A stretch of DNA of 64,000 bases from Bordetella ansorpii (GTDB lineage Bacteria > Pseudomonadota > Gammaproteobacteria > Burkholderiales > Burkholderiaceae_B): the NCBI RefSeq assembly GCF_900078315.1, contig NZ_FKBS01000029.1, positions 1,043,425 through 1,107,424 on the forward strand. Direction: 5' to 3'. Made by a program: the position numbers and the translations under genes. How positions within the stretch are numbered: position 1 is the first letter of the stretch; each line of letters begins with the position of its first letter. Positions 1 to 9,700 of this stretch are shown here, one piece after another. The notes below the pieces were generated by a model. The model saw only the letters and a program-made list of their open reading frames with translations, was not told where the DNA came from and ran no database searches.

Positions 1-2
1 AC

Positions 3-494
3 CTGCGCCTGGCCCGGGCCATGGAAAAGCTGGCGCCCGAAGATGTCAGCGTCGAATTCGCGGACCTGAACCTACCCCTGTTCAATCAAGACCTGGAAAA
101 CGATCTGCCGGCCGCGGTCGCCAAGCTGAAGACGCTCATCAGCCAGTCGCAGGGCGTGCTGTTCGTCACCCCCGAACACAACCGCTCGATCCCGGCCGCA
201 CTGAAGAACGCCGTGGACTGGGGAACGCGTCCCTGGGGCCAGAACGTCTGGATGGGCAAGGCAGGCGGCATTGTCGGCACCTCGCCCAGCGCCGCGGGCT
301 CGGCCATGGCGCAACAACACCTGCGCAACGTGCTGGCCGCCGAAGGCGTGAACGTGTTGACCACTCCCGAGGTGTTCCTGCAGATGAAGGAAGGCCTGAT
401 CGACGACCAGTTCCAGATCACCAACGAAGACACGCGCAAGTTCCTGCAGGGCTGGATGGACCGCTATGTCGCCTGGGTGAAGAAGACAGCCTGA
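3..494 (+). CDS. NADPH-dependent FMN reductase family protein (5' end outside window)
   Basis: This is the C-terminal part of a flavodoxin-like NAD(P)H-dependent FMN or quinone reductase. The frame is open to the left edge and reads LRLARAMEKLAP before the first internal Met, as expected inside the first helix of this family. The true start therefore lies upstream, and the ATG at 21 is probably internal. The family signature is visible as TPEHNRSIPAALKNAVDW, which forms the flavin-binding loop in this fold, followed by GIVGTSPSAAGS. Such enzymes transfer hydride from NADPH to FMN or quinones in the cytoplasm. The gene ends just before a long noncoding region and has no visible operon partner. 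The family is confident; the physiological substrate is not. Confidence 0.85.
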   Translation: MRLARAMEKLAPEDVSVEFADLNLPLFNQDLENDLPAAVAKLKTLISQSQGVLFVTPEHNRSIPAALKNAVDWGTRPWGQNVWMGKAGGIVGTSPSAAGSAMAQQHLRNVLAAEGVNVLTTPEVFLQMKEGLIDDQFQITNEDTRKFLQGWMDRYVAWVKKTA

Positions 495-647
495 TGACAC
501 CCCGCGGCGGGGAGGCAAGGGTCGCCCCCTATTTATCCCCGTCGCGTGTGGAAAACCCTGTGTCCAGTGGGGGGAACCCGGAGATTTTCCGTTACAGATC
601 AATGGTCTGAGTTCCCTGGGCAAAAAAAGGTCAAGAACAGTAAAGGG

Positions 648-670
648 TTTTCCACCGCAGATGTGGATAA
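648..670. repeat. Degenerate DnaA-box pair (unit 0)
   Basis: TTTTCCACC at 648-656 faces TGTGGATAA at 662-670, with the same 14-base offset as the three longer units. The second motif matches the DnaA consensus perfectly in reverse orientation. Downstream similarity to the other units is weak, so this looks like the oldest or most decayed copy. Confidence 0.6.
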
Positions 671-808
671 GGCTGAGGACAGCCTGCGGGCAGATCGGGA
701 AAGTCCTTGCGCTTCAAGCAGTTATAAATGGCGCGCAGAAACCGCGCAGTGGGGCTGCTATCCACAGGAGGGTGTCATAAAAGGCGTGCCCGTTCTCTTG
801 AAAGCAGC

Positions 809-910
809 TTATCCACCGGCGATGTGGACAAGCCTCTGCACAGCTATCTGACAAGCCCGAAAAAACTTTAAGGAACAGGGGCTTAGAGGAACTGGTTAAA
901 TTCTTTCCGA
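809..910. repeat. DnaA-box repeat unit A
   Basis: The unit opens with TTATCCACC (809-817) and TGTGGACAA (823-831), then the shared stretch GCCTCTGCACAG and TCTGACAAG. It ends in a block reading AAATTCTTTCCG, which unit B repeats about 90 bases into its own copy. Units A, B and C are imperfect copies that differ by scattered substitutions and small indels. Confidence 0.7.
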
Positions 911-1001
911 AGCTTCCGGGCAGCCTCGGAAAAGCCCCGTCCAGACCTTCTTCCAGCACCGAGGCCGGGGTGGCGCTTTCTACTGCCCATCCCCAGGTCA
1001 T

Positions 1002-1102
1002 TTATCCACCGGTGTTGTGGACAAGCCTCTGCAAAGGTGTCTGACAAGGCCGAAAAGCCTTTTCCGGACAAGCACTTGGACGTGCTGGTCAAATTCTTTC
1101 CG
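1002..1102. repeat. DnaA-box repeat unit B
   Basis: TTATCCACC (1002-1010) and TGTGGACAA (1016-1024) are followed by GCCTCTGCAAAGG, TCTGACAAG and, near the end, CACTTGGACGTGCTGGTC and AAATTCTTTCCG. It shares the first half closely with unit C and the last block with unit A. Confidence 0.7.
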
Positions 1103-1197
1103 TCATGTTTCCGAAGGCCTGACCCGGTGGTTCAGGAGGGCTGGGACCCGTTCGCGGCCCATACCGGCCCCTACCGGGTCTTCATCGCCGCCGGCGC

Positions 1198-1300
1198 TTA
1201 TCCACCGGCATTGTGGACAAGCCTCTGCACAGGTATCTGACAATTCAGAAAATCTTCGCAATAACAGGCACTTGGAAAGCGTGGTCAAAATATTGCCGCA
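1198..1300. repeat. DnaA-box repeat unit C
   Basis: TTATCCACC (1198-1206) and TGTGGACAA (1212-1220) are followed by GCCTCTGCACAGG and TATCTGACAA, then by a CACTTGGAAAGCGTGGTC block matching unit B. The unit ends about 40 bases before the stop codon of the dodecin gene, which reads toward it. Confidence 0.7.
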
Positions 1301-1337
1301 ATATTTCCAATGTGCCCGAATTGCGCGGCGCTGCGGC

Positions 1338-1547
1338 CTACTCTTCCAGCCGCATGCCGAGCTTGAGACCGACCTGCCAGTGCGCCACCTTGCCGTTCTC
1401 GATGTGGCCACGCACCTGGGTCACCTCGAACCAATCCAGGTTGCGCAGGGTTTTCGAGGCGCGCTCGATGGCCTGGGCAATGGCGTCGTCCGAGGACTTC
1501 GTGGACGAACCGACCAGTTCGATCTGCTTGTAGACGTGATTGGACAT
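1338..1547 (-). CDS. Dodecin family flavin-binding protein
   Basis: This 69-residue protein belongs to the dodecin family: small proteins that assemble into hollow dodecamers and store or buffer flavins (riboflavin, FMN) in the cytoplasm. The sequence begins MSNHVYKQIELVGSS and has the family pattern of a first strand, a helix (DDAIAQAIERASKTLRN) and two further strands. The conserved aromatic is in LDWFEVTQVRG, where the Trp is expected to stack on the flavin ring. The start at 1547 is chosen because AGGAGG lies eight bases upstream (1556-1561 on the plus strand). The frame stays open further upstream but without family similarity. The gene stands alone and points toward the DnaA-box array. 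Confidence 0.92.
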   Translation of the reverse strand: MSNHVYKQIELVGSSTKSSDDAIAQAIERASKTLRNLDWFEVTQVRGHIENGKVAHWQVGLKLGMRLEE

Positions 1548-1785
1548 GGCTATGGCCTCCTGGCTGTACCAGCGCATTCCCGGCAGCGGAACGGTCCGCG
1601 CCGTCGGCCGGCTTGCGGTCACCAGCATGTCGCGTGCCTCCAGGAAATCCGGCCACCGCATCGAGCAGACGCGACCCCGATGAAGGGTCCGTGCTTCTTC
1701 ACGGCGCTCGGCAAGCGCAAGCGAATGACATTGGCGGCCCCTTCACGCCCTCGTTTCCAGGCTGCCGGCGGACTTTGCATTCCTT

Positions 1786-1948
1786 TGCAGTTGACATTTT
1801 GCAACGTTTTTCCCGGCTTTTGATTTTAAAAACCGACTCTTACCAGAGGGAAATAGGAGGCATAAATATCTAACACGCAGGCGATATGTAAAAATTTTGT
1901 TTACTCAAGATTGAAACATATGTCAAATAGCATCCAGCCTTTGTAAAG
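1786..1948 (+). promoter_or_regulatory. AT-rich leader and likely promoter region of the TPS operon
   Basis: The 401 bases between dodecin and tpsB hold no gene I can support. From about 1786 the composition becomes strikingly AT-rich against the surrounding DNA. TTGACA at 1791-1796 is a perfect -35 hexamer, but no good -10 lies 16-18 bases downstream. An AGGAGG at 1855-1860 is not followed by a start codon at usable distance. GTAAA (1888-1892) and TTTAC (1900-1904) form a short inverted repeat. I see no clear BvgA-type heptad array. Promoter function is inferred from position and composition. Confidence 0.45.
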
Positions 1949-3766
1949 ATGCGACCATTTGTAATTGGCTCATTCCGCCGTTTGCGAATGTCGCTGCCGC
2001 CCTGTCTGGGTCTGACCCTCGCCGCCCGAGTCCTCATGTCGCGCCACTACGCTTCCGCCCGCCCGTCCGCCTGCTCTCTGACCCCGTTGGCCACCCGACT
2101 CGGCAGTTCACTGGCCCTGACCCTGGCGCTGGCCGGCCCGGTGGCCGCGCAAACCGTGCCGCAACTGCCCTCGGGCGCCGAGCCCGGCCGCTCGCTGCCC
2201 CAGCCCGTCATGCCGCAGAGCACGACCGGCGCGCCCTCGGTCTCCGTCCAGCAAGGCAGCGCTTCCGAAGCCCCCGCCGGCGCCGACAAGCTCACCTTCG
2301 CCCTGACCGACATGCGGGTCGAAGGCGTCACGCAGTACCCCGCCACTGACATCCGCGCGTTGTACGCAGGCCTGCTGGGCAAGACCATCTCTGTCGCCGA
2401 CGCCTTCAAGGTCGCCAACGACATCGAGCTGCGCTACCGCAACGACGGCTTCGTCACCACCCGCGTCATCGTCCCCGAACAGACCATCGACGGCGGCGTC
2501 TTCCGCATCCGTGTCGTCGAGGGCTATATCTCCGACGTGAAGTACGACGACGACATCGGTCCCGCCCAGGCCGCCATCGAGAAGCTCGTCCAACGACTGC
2601 GCGGCGTGCGCCCCATCAACGTCGCCGAGGTCGAACGCCAACTGCTGCTGGCCAACGACCTGGCCGGCATGACCGTGCGCGCATCCCTAGAGGCCTCCCC
2701 CAAGGAAGTCGGCGGCTCCACGCTCGTCGTCCACAGCGAGCGCAAGCCCTTCGACGCCTCCATCGGCTTCGACAACCGCGGCTCGCCCTACCTGGGTTGG
2801 GGCGAGGCCCTCGCCCAGCTCAGCCTGAACTCGTTCGGCCCCAACGCCGACCGGTTGACCGTCACCGGCCGCCTCGGCACCCCCGCCTACCGCAGCAAGG
2901 CCGCTTCCGTCGGCTACGACATGCTCGCCACCAGCAGCGGCCTGACGCTCGGCGCCACCGCCAGCTACGCCAAAAGCCGCCCCGGCCGCGAACTCGCCGA
3001 CCTCAACGTCGCCAGCGACGTCGAGTCCTACGCCGCCACCGCCAGCTACCCCCTCATCCGCTCGCGCCTGCAGAACCTGCGCGCCGTCGGCCAGTTCGAA
3101 GTCCGCAACGTCACCACCGACATCACCGATACGCCGTTCACCCGCGACAAGCTGCGCGTGCTGCGCATGGGCCTGAGCTACGACCGCACCGACAGCTGGA
3201 ACGGCATCACCGCCCTGCGCGGCACCTTCCACAAGGGCATCGACGGCCTGGGCGCTTCCAAGGAAGGCAACGAGCTGGCCTCGCGTGTGAAGGGCCGCCC
3301 CGACTTCTTCAAGTTCACCGCCGAACTGACCCGCCTGCAGCAGCTCACCGACCGCGCAAGCCTGGTCGCCACCTTTGCCGGCCAGTACAGCGCCAGCCCG
3401 CTCTTGGCCAGCGAAGAGTTCGCGCTCGGCGGCCCCAGCTTCGCTCGCGGCTACGACGACGGCGAGATCTCCGCCGACAGCGGCGTCTCCGGCTCGCTCG
3501 AACTGCGCTACGCCGTGTCCTCGGAGTCGTTCCTGCCGCACGGCGCGCATGTGTATTCCTTCATCGACGGCGGACGACTCTGGTCGCGCAGCGAGAGCCC
3601 CGAACTGGCCCGCGCCAAGCTCTCGTCCTATGGCGCCGGCATGCGCGCCAACCTGACCAAGAACCTGTACGCCACCCTCGAAGTCGCCAAGCCCATGAGC
3701 TCCGACGTGCTCACCCAGGGCGACAAGAACCCCCGCGTTTTCTTCAGCATTTCGGCCCAGTACTAA
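1949..3766 (+). CDS. TpsB outer-membrane transporter (ShlB/FhaC/HecB family) of a two-partner secretion system
   Basis: This Omp85-superfamily protein moves its TpsA partner across the outer membrane. A signal peptide ending near ALAGPVAAQ (about residues 40-68 from this start) is followed by a proline-rich linker and a POTRA region at about 115-195 (LTDMRVEGV to FRIRVVEGYI). The rest is a C-terminal 16-strand-type barrel. FARGYDDGEISADSG near residue 497 carries the conserved RGY/F motif of the loop-6 plug region. The terminal FFSISAQY ends in an aromatic, as outer-membrane barrels do. At 605 residues it is of normal size. The start is uncertain: ATGs at 1949, 1988 and 2036 all lack a strong ribosome-binding site, and 2036 gives the most ordinary signal peptide. 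It lies 31 bases before the exoprotein gene. Confidence 0.92.
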   Translation: MRPFVIGSFRRLRMSLPPCLGLTLAARVLMSRHYASARPSACSLTPLATRLGSSLALTLALAGPVAAQTVPQLPSGAEPGRSLPQPVMPQSTTGAPSVSVQQGSASEAPAGADKLTFALTDMRVEGVTQYPATDIRALYAGLLGKTISVADAFKVANDIELRYRNDGFVTTRVIVPEQTIDGGVFRIRVVEGYISDVKYDDDIGPAQAAIEKLVQRLRGVRPINVAEVERQLLLANDLAGMTVRASLEASPKEVGGSTLVVHSERKPFDASIGFDNRGSPYLGWGEALAQLSLNSFGPNADRLTVTGRLGTPAYRSKAASVGYDMLATSSGLTLGATASYAKSRPGRELADLNVASDVESYAATASYPLIRSRLQNLRAVGQFEVRNVTTDITDTPFTRDKLRVLRMGLSYDRTDSWNGITALRGTFHKGIDGLGASKEGNELASRVKGRPDFFKFTAELTRLQQLTDRASLVATFAGQYSASPLLASEEFALGGPSFARGYDDGEISADSGVSGSLELRYAVSSESFLPHGAHVYSFIDGGRLWSRSESPELARAKLSSYGAGMRANLTKNLYATLEVAKPMSSDVLTQGDKNPRVFFSISAQY

Positions 3767-3797
3767 GCACCGCAGCGAACCCGAGACGAGACCGACC

Positions 3798-6700
3798 ATG
3801 ACCCAAGCCCGCACCCTCAAGCGTTCCGCTGCCAAGCCTGCCCGCCGTCTGCACCTGAAGAAAGACACCGCCGTCTCCGCCCTGCCCGCGTTGAGCACGC
3901 TGGCCATGGTCCTCGGCTCCCTGGCCTCGCCCGCCGCCCACGCCAACCCCACCGGCGGCAACGTCGTCGCCGGCTCGGCCAACATCGTGGATCGCGGCAA
4001 CGGCACCGTCGACATCAACCAGTCCACGGGCAAAGCCATCATCAACTGGAAGGACTTCAGCATCGGCGCCAACGAGACGGTCAACTTCCGTCAGCCGGGC
4101 AGCAAGAGCGTCACCCTCAACCGCGTGGTCGGCAACGATCCCTCGGCCATCTTCGGCAAGTTGAACGCCAACGGCACCGTCATGCTGGTCAACCCCAACG
4201 GGGTCGTCTTCGGCAAGGGCGCGCGCATCGACGTCGGTGGCCTGGTCGCCACCACCGCCAACATCAACGACCGCGACTTCCTGGCCGGCAACTACAAGTT
4301 CGACCAGGCCTCGAAGAACCTCAACGCCGCCATCGTCAACGAAGGCACCATCAGCATCAAGGACAGCGGCCTGGCCGCCCTGGTCGCGCCCTCGGTCAAG
4401 AACTCGGGCGTCATCCAGGCCAAGCTGGGCAAGGTGGCGCTGGCCGGCGCCAAGACCGTCACCGTCGACTTCCAGGGCGACGGCCTGCTCAGCTTCGACG
4501 CCAGCTCGGTCGTCGACCAGCAGCCCGTCGGCGCCGATGGCAAGGCGGTCACCGCGCTGGTGCACAACACCGGCGTCATCCGCGCCGATGGCGGCACCGT
4601 GCTGATGACGGCGCGTGCCGTCAAGAATGTGGTCGACAACGTCATCAACACCGAGGGCATCGTCAGCGCCAAGTCCGTGGGTACGCAGAACGGCAAGATC
4701 GTGTTGTCGGGCGGCGATGCGGGCATCGTCAACGTCGCGGGCACCGTGGAGGCCACGGGCACCAAGACCGGCGAGACCGGCGGCAAGGTCGTCGTCACGG
4801 GTGAACACGTCAAGGTCGCCAGCAATGCGGTCGTGGACGTCTCCGGCGCGGCCGGCGGCGGCGAGATCGCCCTGGGCAGCCTGGGTGTGAAGCCCGATGA
4901 TGGCTCGGCCGCCTTCAGCGGCAAGTCGCAGACCGTCAGCGTGGCCAAGGGCGCCAAGCTCAAGGCCGACGCAACGGACAAGGGCAACGGCGGCAACGTC
5001 ACGATGTGGTCGAACGAAGCCACCGCCTTCGCCGGCGACCTGTCGGCTCGCGGCGGCGCCAATGGCGGCGACGGTGGCTTCGCCGAAGTCTCCAGCAAGA
5101 AGAACATCGGCCTGACCGGCAACGCCGACCTGCGCGCGCCCAAGGGCAAGACCGGCACCCTGCTGATCGACCCCACCGACCTGCGCATCGTCGCCGGCAG
5201 CGGCGGCGACCAGGATGGCGCAGCCGGCGACGGCACCATCAATAACGGCGATGACAACACCGCCGACAACACCGTGTCGGTCGATTTGCTGGAAAGCCTG
5301 GCTGGCAACGCCAATATCAAGCTGGAAGCCACGGGCCTGGTATCCATCGCCAGCGACGTGGACGCGATCGCACTGCAGACCGTCACCGGCAACACCTTCA
5401 CGCTGCGCTCGAGCCAATCGGGCGGCATCAAGTTCGAGAACAGCAACACCGAAATCAGCACCCAGGGCGGCAACATCACCCTGGAAGCGCTGGGCGTGGG
5501 CAGCAAGCTGGACAACATCGGCAAGCTGACCAGCAACGGCGGCGCCATCACGCTGAGCGCCTCGGGCGACATCAACCTGGCCAACGTCATCGATGCCGGC
5601 AGCGGCGCCGCACTGGTCCAGAGCACCTCCGGTTCGATCTACAACACCGGCGGCAACCCGCAACGCGTCAAGGGCAGCTCGATTACGCTGAGCGCCGAGA
5701 ACGGCAACGTCGGCTCGACCCCGGCCTTCGTCAAGACCCAGGCCCCGACCCTGGCGGTCAGCTCGGGCGGCGACATCGCGGTCGAGAACTACGTCGACCT
5801 GTCCAACCTGACGCTGACCCACCGCCACGCCGACGCCAACCGCATCAACTGGCTGCAGGTCAAGACGCCGTCGCAGATCATCCGCCTGCTGGATGGTTCG
5901 CGGTACACGGTGGATCTCGTGCGCAGCGCCACGGACCTGAACTTCTCCTTCACGGGCGACCGTTCCATCGCCGTGACCGAAATCAACCTGACGGGCGGCA
6001 GCCAGGCCGCGCTGACCTCGACCAACGGCAGCATCGCGTCCACGGACGACCTGTCGGTGCTGAAGGCCGGCAGCGTGACGCTTCGCGCCGCCAATGGCGC
6101 GATCGGCTCCGCGGGCCAGGCGCTGAACATCTCCACCGCGACGCTGGCCGCCAGCGCCGGCAACGCCGGCATCTACGTCGAGAACACGAGCGCGGCCCCC
6201 GTGCTGCTGCGCGCCATCGACACCGCCGGCACCCTGTCCGCGACGACGCGCGGCACGCTGGTGCTGGGCAGCATCGAGGCCGGCAGCGCAACGCTGCGGT
6301 CGACGACGGGCGACATTCAGGACGACGGCAACGCCAACACGCTCGTCTCGGCGGCGAGCCTGACGCTGCGCGCCGAGACGGGCATCGGTCCGTACGCCGC
6401 CATCCGCACCGACGCGGCCGACATCGATGCCGTCACGACGGCTGGCCGCATCGCCATCGAGGCGACCAACGCCAACATCGTCCAGGCCAGCACGCAGAAC
6501 AACACCATCACCATCACCGGCTCGGGCGGCCTGACGGTCGGCAGCGTGGCCTCGGGCGGCGGCGCCATTTCGCTGGGCGGCAAGAGCATCGCCATGGGCG
6601 ATGGCGGCACCATCAACGCGGGCACCGGCACGGTGGCGCTGAGCGCCACGCAAGGCGACATCACCGGCACCAGCACCTCTCTGATCACCGGCAGCGTGGT

Positions 6701-9700
6701 CACGCTGCTGGCGCCGGACGCCACCGGCACCTATACCATCGGCAAGAGCAACACCCTGCTGCGCCTGGCTGCGGGCACGGTCGTCGCCAAGGCCGGCAGC
6801 ATCTACCTGAGCACAGGCGCCAACGCCACGAGCCTGAGCTCGCTGAAAGCCTACAGCGGCATCATCGTCCGTTCGCAGGCCAACATCACGGCCGACCAGG
6901 TCGACGCCGGCACGGGCGCGCTGTCGATCCAGACCAGCAACGGCTCCATCCTGGGCCAGACCGGCAACCTGCTGTCCGGCCAGAGCGTCGCGCTGTCAGC
7001 CACGCAAGACCTGGGCAACGCCGCCACGCGCCTGCGCACCCGCACCGCCATCCTGTCGCTGACCGGCGGCGCCGACATCTACGTCGACAATACCGAAAAG
7101 TCGCTGGACCAACTGTCGATCGTCCACACGCACGCCGACGACACGGTGCTCAACACGCTGAGCGTCACGTCGCCCTATCTCGACTTCGACGTCACCGACC
7201 TGGCCGACGGCTATCACCTGAACAAGGTGTACAGCACGCCGCTGACCACGTTCAGCTTCAGCGGCGACCGCAACCTGATCCTGGGCAACATCAAGGGCGG
7301 CGGCTCGGTCCGGCTCACCGCCCGCGCCGGCGACATCCTGGACGACGGCAACGACGAGACGCGCGTCACGGCGGGCAACATCACGCTGTCCGCCCTGCAA
7401 GGCAGCATCGGCACCAGCGTGCGCGAAGTCGAGACCAATGCCTCGTCCCTGACCCTGGTCACCCGCGGCAATCTGTACGCCACCAGCGTGGCCGACCTCG
7501 GCTCGCTGACCATCGAGGCGCGCCATGCATCGGACACCGACGTCAACGAATTGCGCCTGCGCGCGCCCAGCCTGCTGTTCGACGTGCTGGACAGCACCGA
7601 CGGCTACACGCTGCGCGACGTGCGCGACAGCAGCTCGCTGTACTTCAACTTCACCAGCGACCGCAACATCACGGTCGGCAATGTCGACACCAGCTCCAGC
7701 GGTTCCCTCACGCTGAACGCGGAGAACGGCTCGATCAAGGACGACGGCTCCCGACTGACCTGGCTGCTGGCGAACTCGGTCACGCTGTACGCGAACCAGG
7801 CGGTCGGCGCCTCGGGCAATGCGATCGACGTCATGACCGCCAACCTGAGCGGCAACGCCAGCAACGGCGGCTACTACGTCCGCCTGCCCCGCCCGGCCGG
7901 CATCAGCAACTACACCGACACCATCAACCTCAGCGGGATCTACGCCCGGGGTGACGTTTCCATCAGCGCGCTCCAGGGCGACCTGGCGTTGACGAGCACG
8001 GTGCAGAGCTACGGCGGCGGCGTCACGCTGGCCGCGGACACCGGCGCCATCACCAACGGCAATGGCTACGGCACCATCCGCTCCAACGGCAACGTCAGCC
8101 TGACCGCGTGGAAGGACATCGGCGCCGCCGACCTGACCAACCCCGGCGGCGGCAACAGCAACCGCCGCGCCATCCTGCTGGACGGCACCACGCCGCTGAC
8201 CCTCACGGTGAATGCGCGCCAATCGGGCCGCAACATCTTCCTGTCGAACCTGGGCAGCGGCACCACCACGCTCGGCACCATCGATGCGACGGGCCGCTTC
8301 GACTACAAGCAGAACAGCGGCGACACCGTGGTCGGCAACGTGCGCGGCACCGCTGCGGCCAGCCTGGTCAACACCATCGGCTCGATCCTGGACGACGGCA
8401 ACACCAGCACCCGCATCACGTCCAACAGCGTCCAATTGTCGGCCGGCGGCAACCTCGGCACCGCCGACCAGCACCTGCAAGTCGATACGCCGGCCCTGAC
8501 GGTGACGGCGCCGGGCCATATCGCGGTGGACAACAACCAGGCCTACACCAGCCTGGACATCACCCGCACCGGCGTCGGCACGGGCACGCTGGCCATCACC
8601 GGCACCGGCCAGACGTTCACGCTGAGCGACGACGGCAACTACTATCACCTGACGAAGGTGCTGAGCGCCAGCCCGCTGGCGTTCAGCTTCACGGCCGGCT
8701 ACAAGAGCGTGCTGGTGGGCGACATCGACGTCGGCACCGCCGGCTCGGTCAAGCTGACCGCCACCAACGGCAACGTCGCCAACGAAGACCTGGAGAACCC
8801 CGGCGCGATCCGCGCGGGCAAGGTCACGCTGTCGGCCGGCAGGGGCTACTCGCTGGGCTCGTCCGACGAAGGCGGCGCCCTGCAGGTGTCGGGCACCAAC
8901 GACCTGGACCTGACCGCGGGCCGCAACATGTTCGTGGCCAGCGACACCGCCCTGTCCCGGCTGGCCATCACCAGCACCGATATGGCGCAGGCCGTCAGCA
9001 CCTTCGCCATCACGGCGCCGGACCAGACCTATACGATCACCGACCTGGGCTACATCCACCGGCTGTCGAACGTCAGCGGCACGGGCCTGGCCGACTTCAG
9101 CTTCACCAACAGCAAGAGCATCGAGACCGACACCGTCGCGGCGGCGAATTCGGTCAGCCTGTCCACCGAAGGCGGCGGCTACTACTCCTACATCCGCAGC
9201 GTCAGCGGCGGCACGGGGCGCATCACCAGCGCCTCGGTGTCGCTGTCGGCCATCGCGCCGGACGGCGCGATGGCCGGCGCGGGCAGCATCGGCGGCACCA
9301 TGATGCGCCTGAACACCCAGGCGCTGAAGATCACGGCCACCGACAGAGTCCAGATCGACAACGGCGGCACCGCCCTGCAGAGCATCGACCTGGACCTGAC
9401 GCAGCGCAGCTACGCCTCGGCGCCGCTGTCCAACTCGTATTCGTTCCAGGGCCTGGGGGCCGGGCAGGTCCTGCAGATCAGCCAGGGTTCGTATCTCACG
9501 ACGATCAACGCCACCCTGCCCGGCGTGGACTTCTCGCTGGACATCAACACCCGCCTGCAGGTCAACAACCTGAACACCGGCGCGGCGGGTTCCGTGGCGC
9601 TGACGACGCGCGAAGCCGCCACGGGCGTGAATACCTCGATCGGCGGCAACGGCGCCATCACCGCCGGCAGCATCGCACTGGGCACGACGGGCGACTATGC

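Larger units (their letters stand above)
541..1300. repeat. Array of paired DnaA-box-like motifs in tandem units
   Basis: No convincing gene lies between 495 and 1337. Instead there are four places where a TTATCCACC-like 9-mer is followed, exactly 14 bases start to start, by TGTGGACAA or TGTGGATAA: 648/662, 809/823, 1002/1016 and 1198/1212. TGTGGATAA at 662-670 is a perfect inverse match to the DnaA box TTATCCACA, and CTATCCACA at 758-766 is one base off. TGTGGAAAA at 547-555 is a weaker match. The last three units are spaced 193 and 196 bases apart and share about 100 bases of sequence. The motif geometry is seen directly. DnaA binding is inferred from the consensus, and an origin or DnaA-titration role is speculation. 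Confidence 0.7.

Noticed and set aside
809-1300. The repeat units as a CRISPR array
   Set aside because: There are only three or four imperfect units of about 100 bases, with similarity extending into the would-be spacers, and no cas gene nearby.
1017-1823. A 268-codon plus-strand frame across the repeat array and the dodecin gene
   Set aside because: It reads through DnaA-box repeats and antisense to dodecin, has no similarity and no ribosome-binding site.
3744-6653. A 969-codon minus-strand frame over tpsA's start
   Set aside because: It has the same mirror-image composition as other antisense frames and runs across the tpsB-tpsA junction. No ribosome-binding site or similarity is seen.
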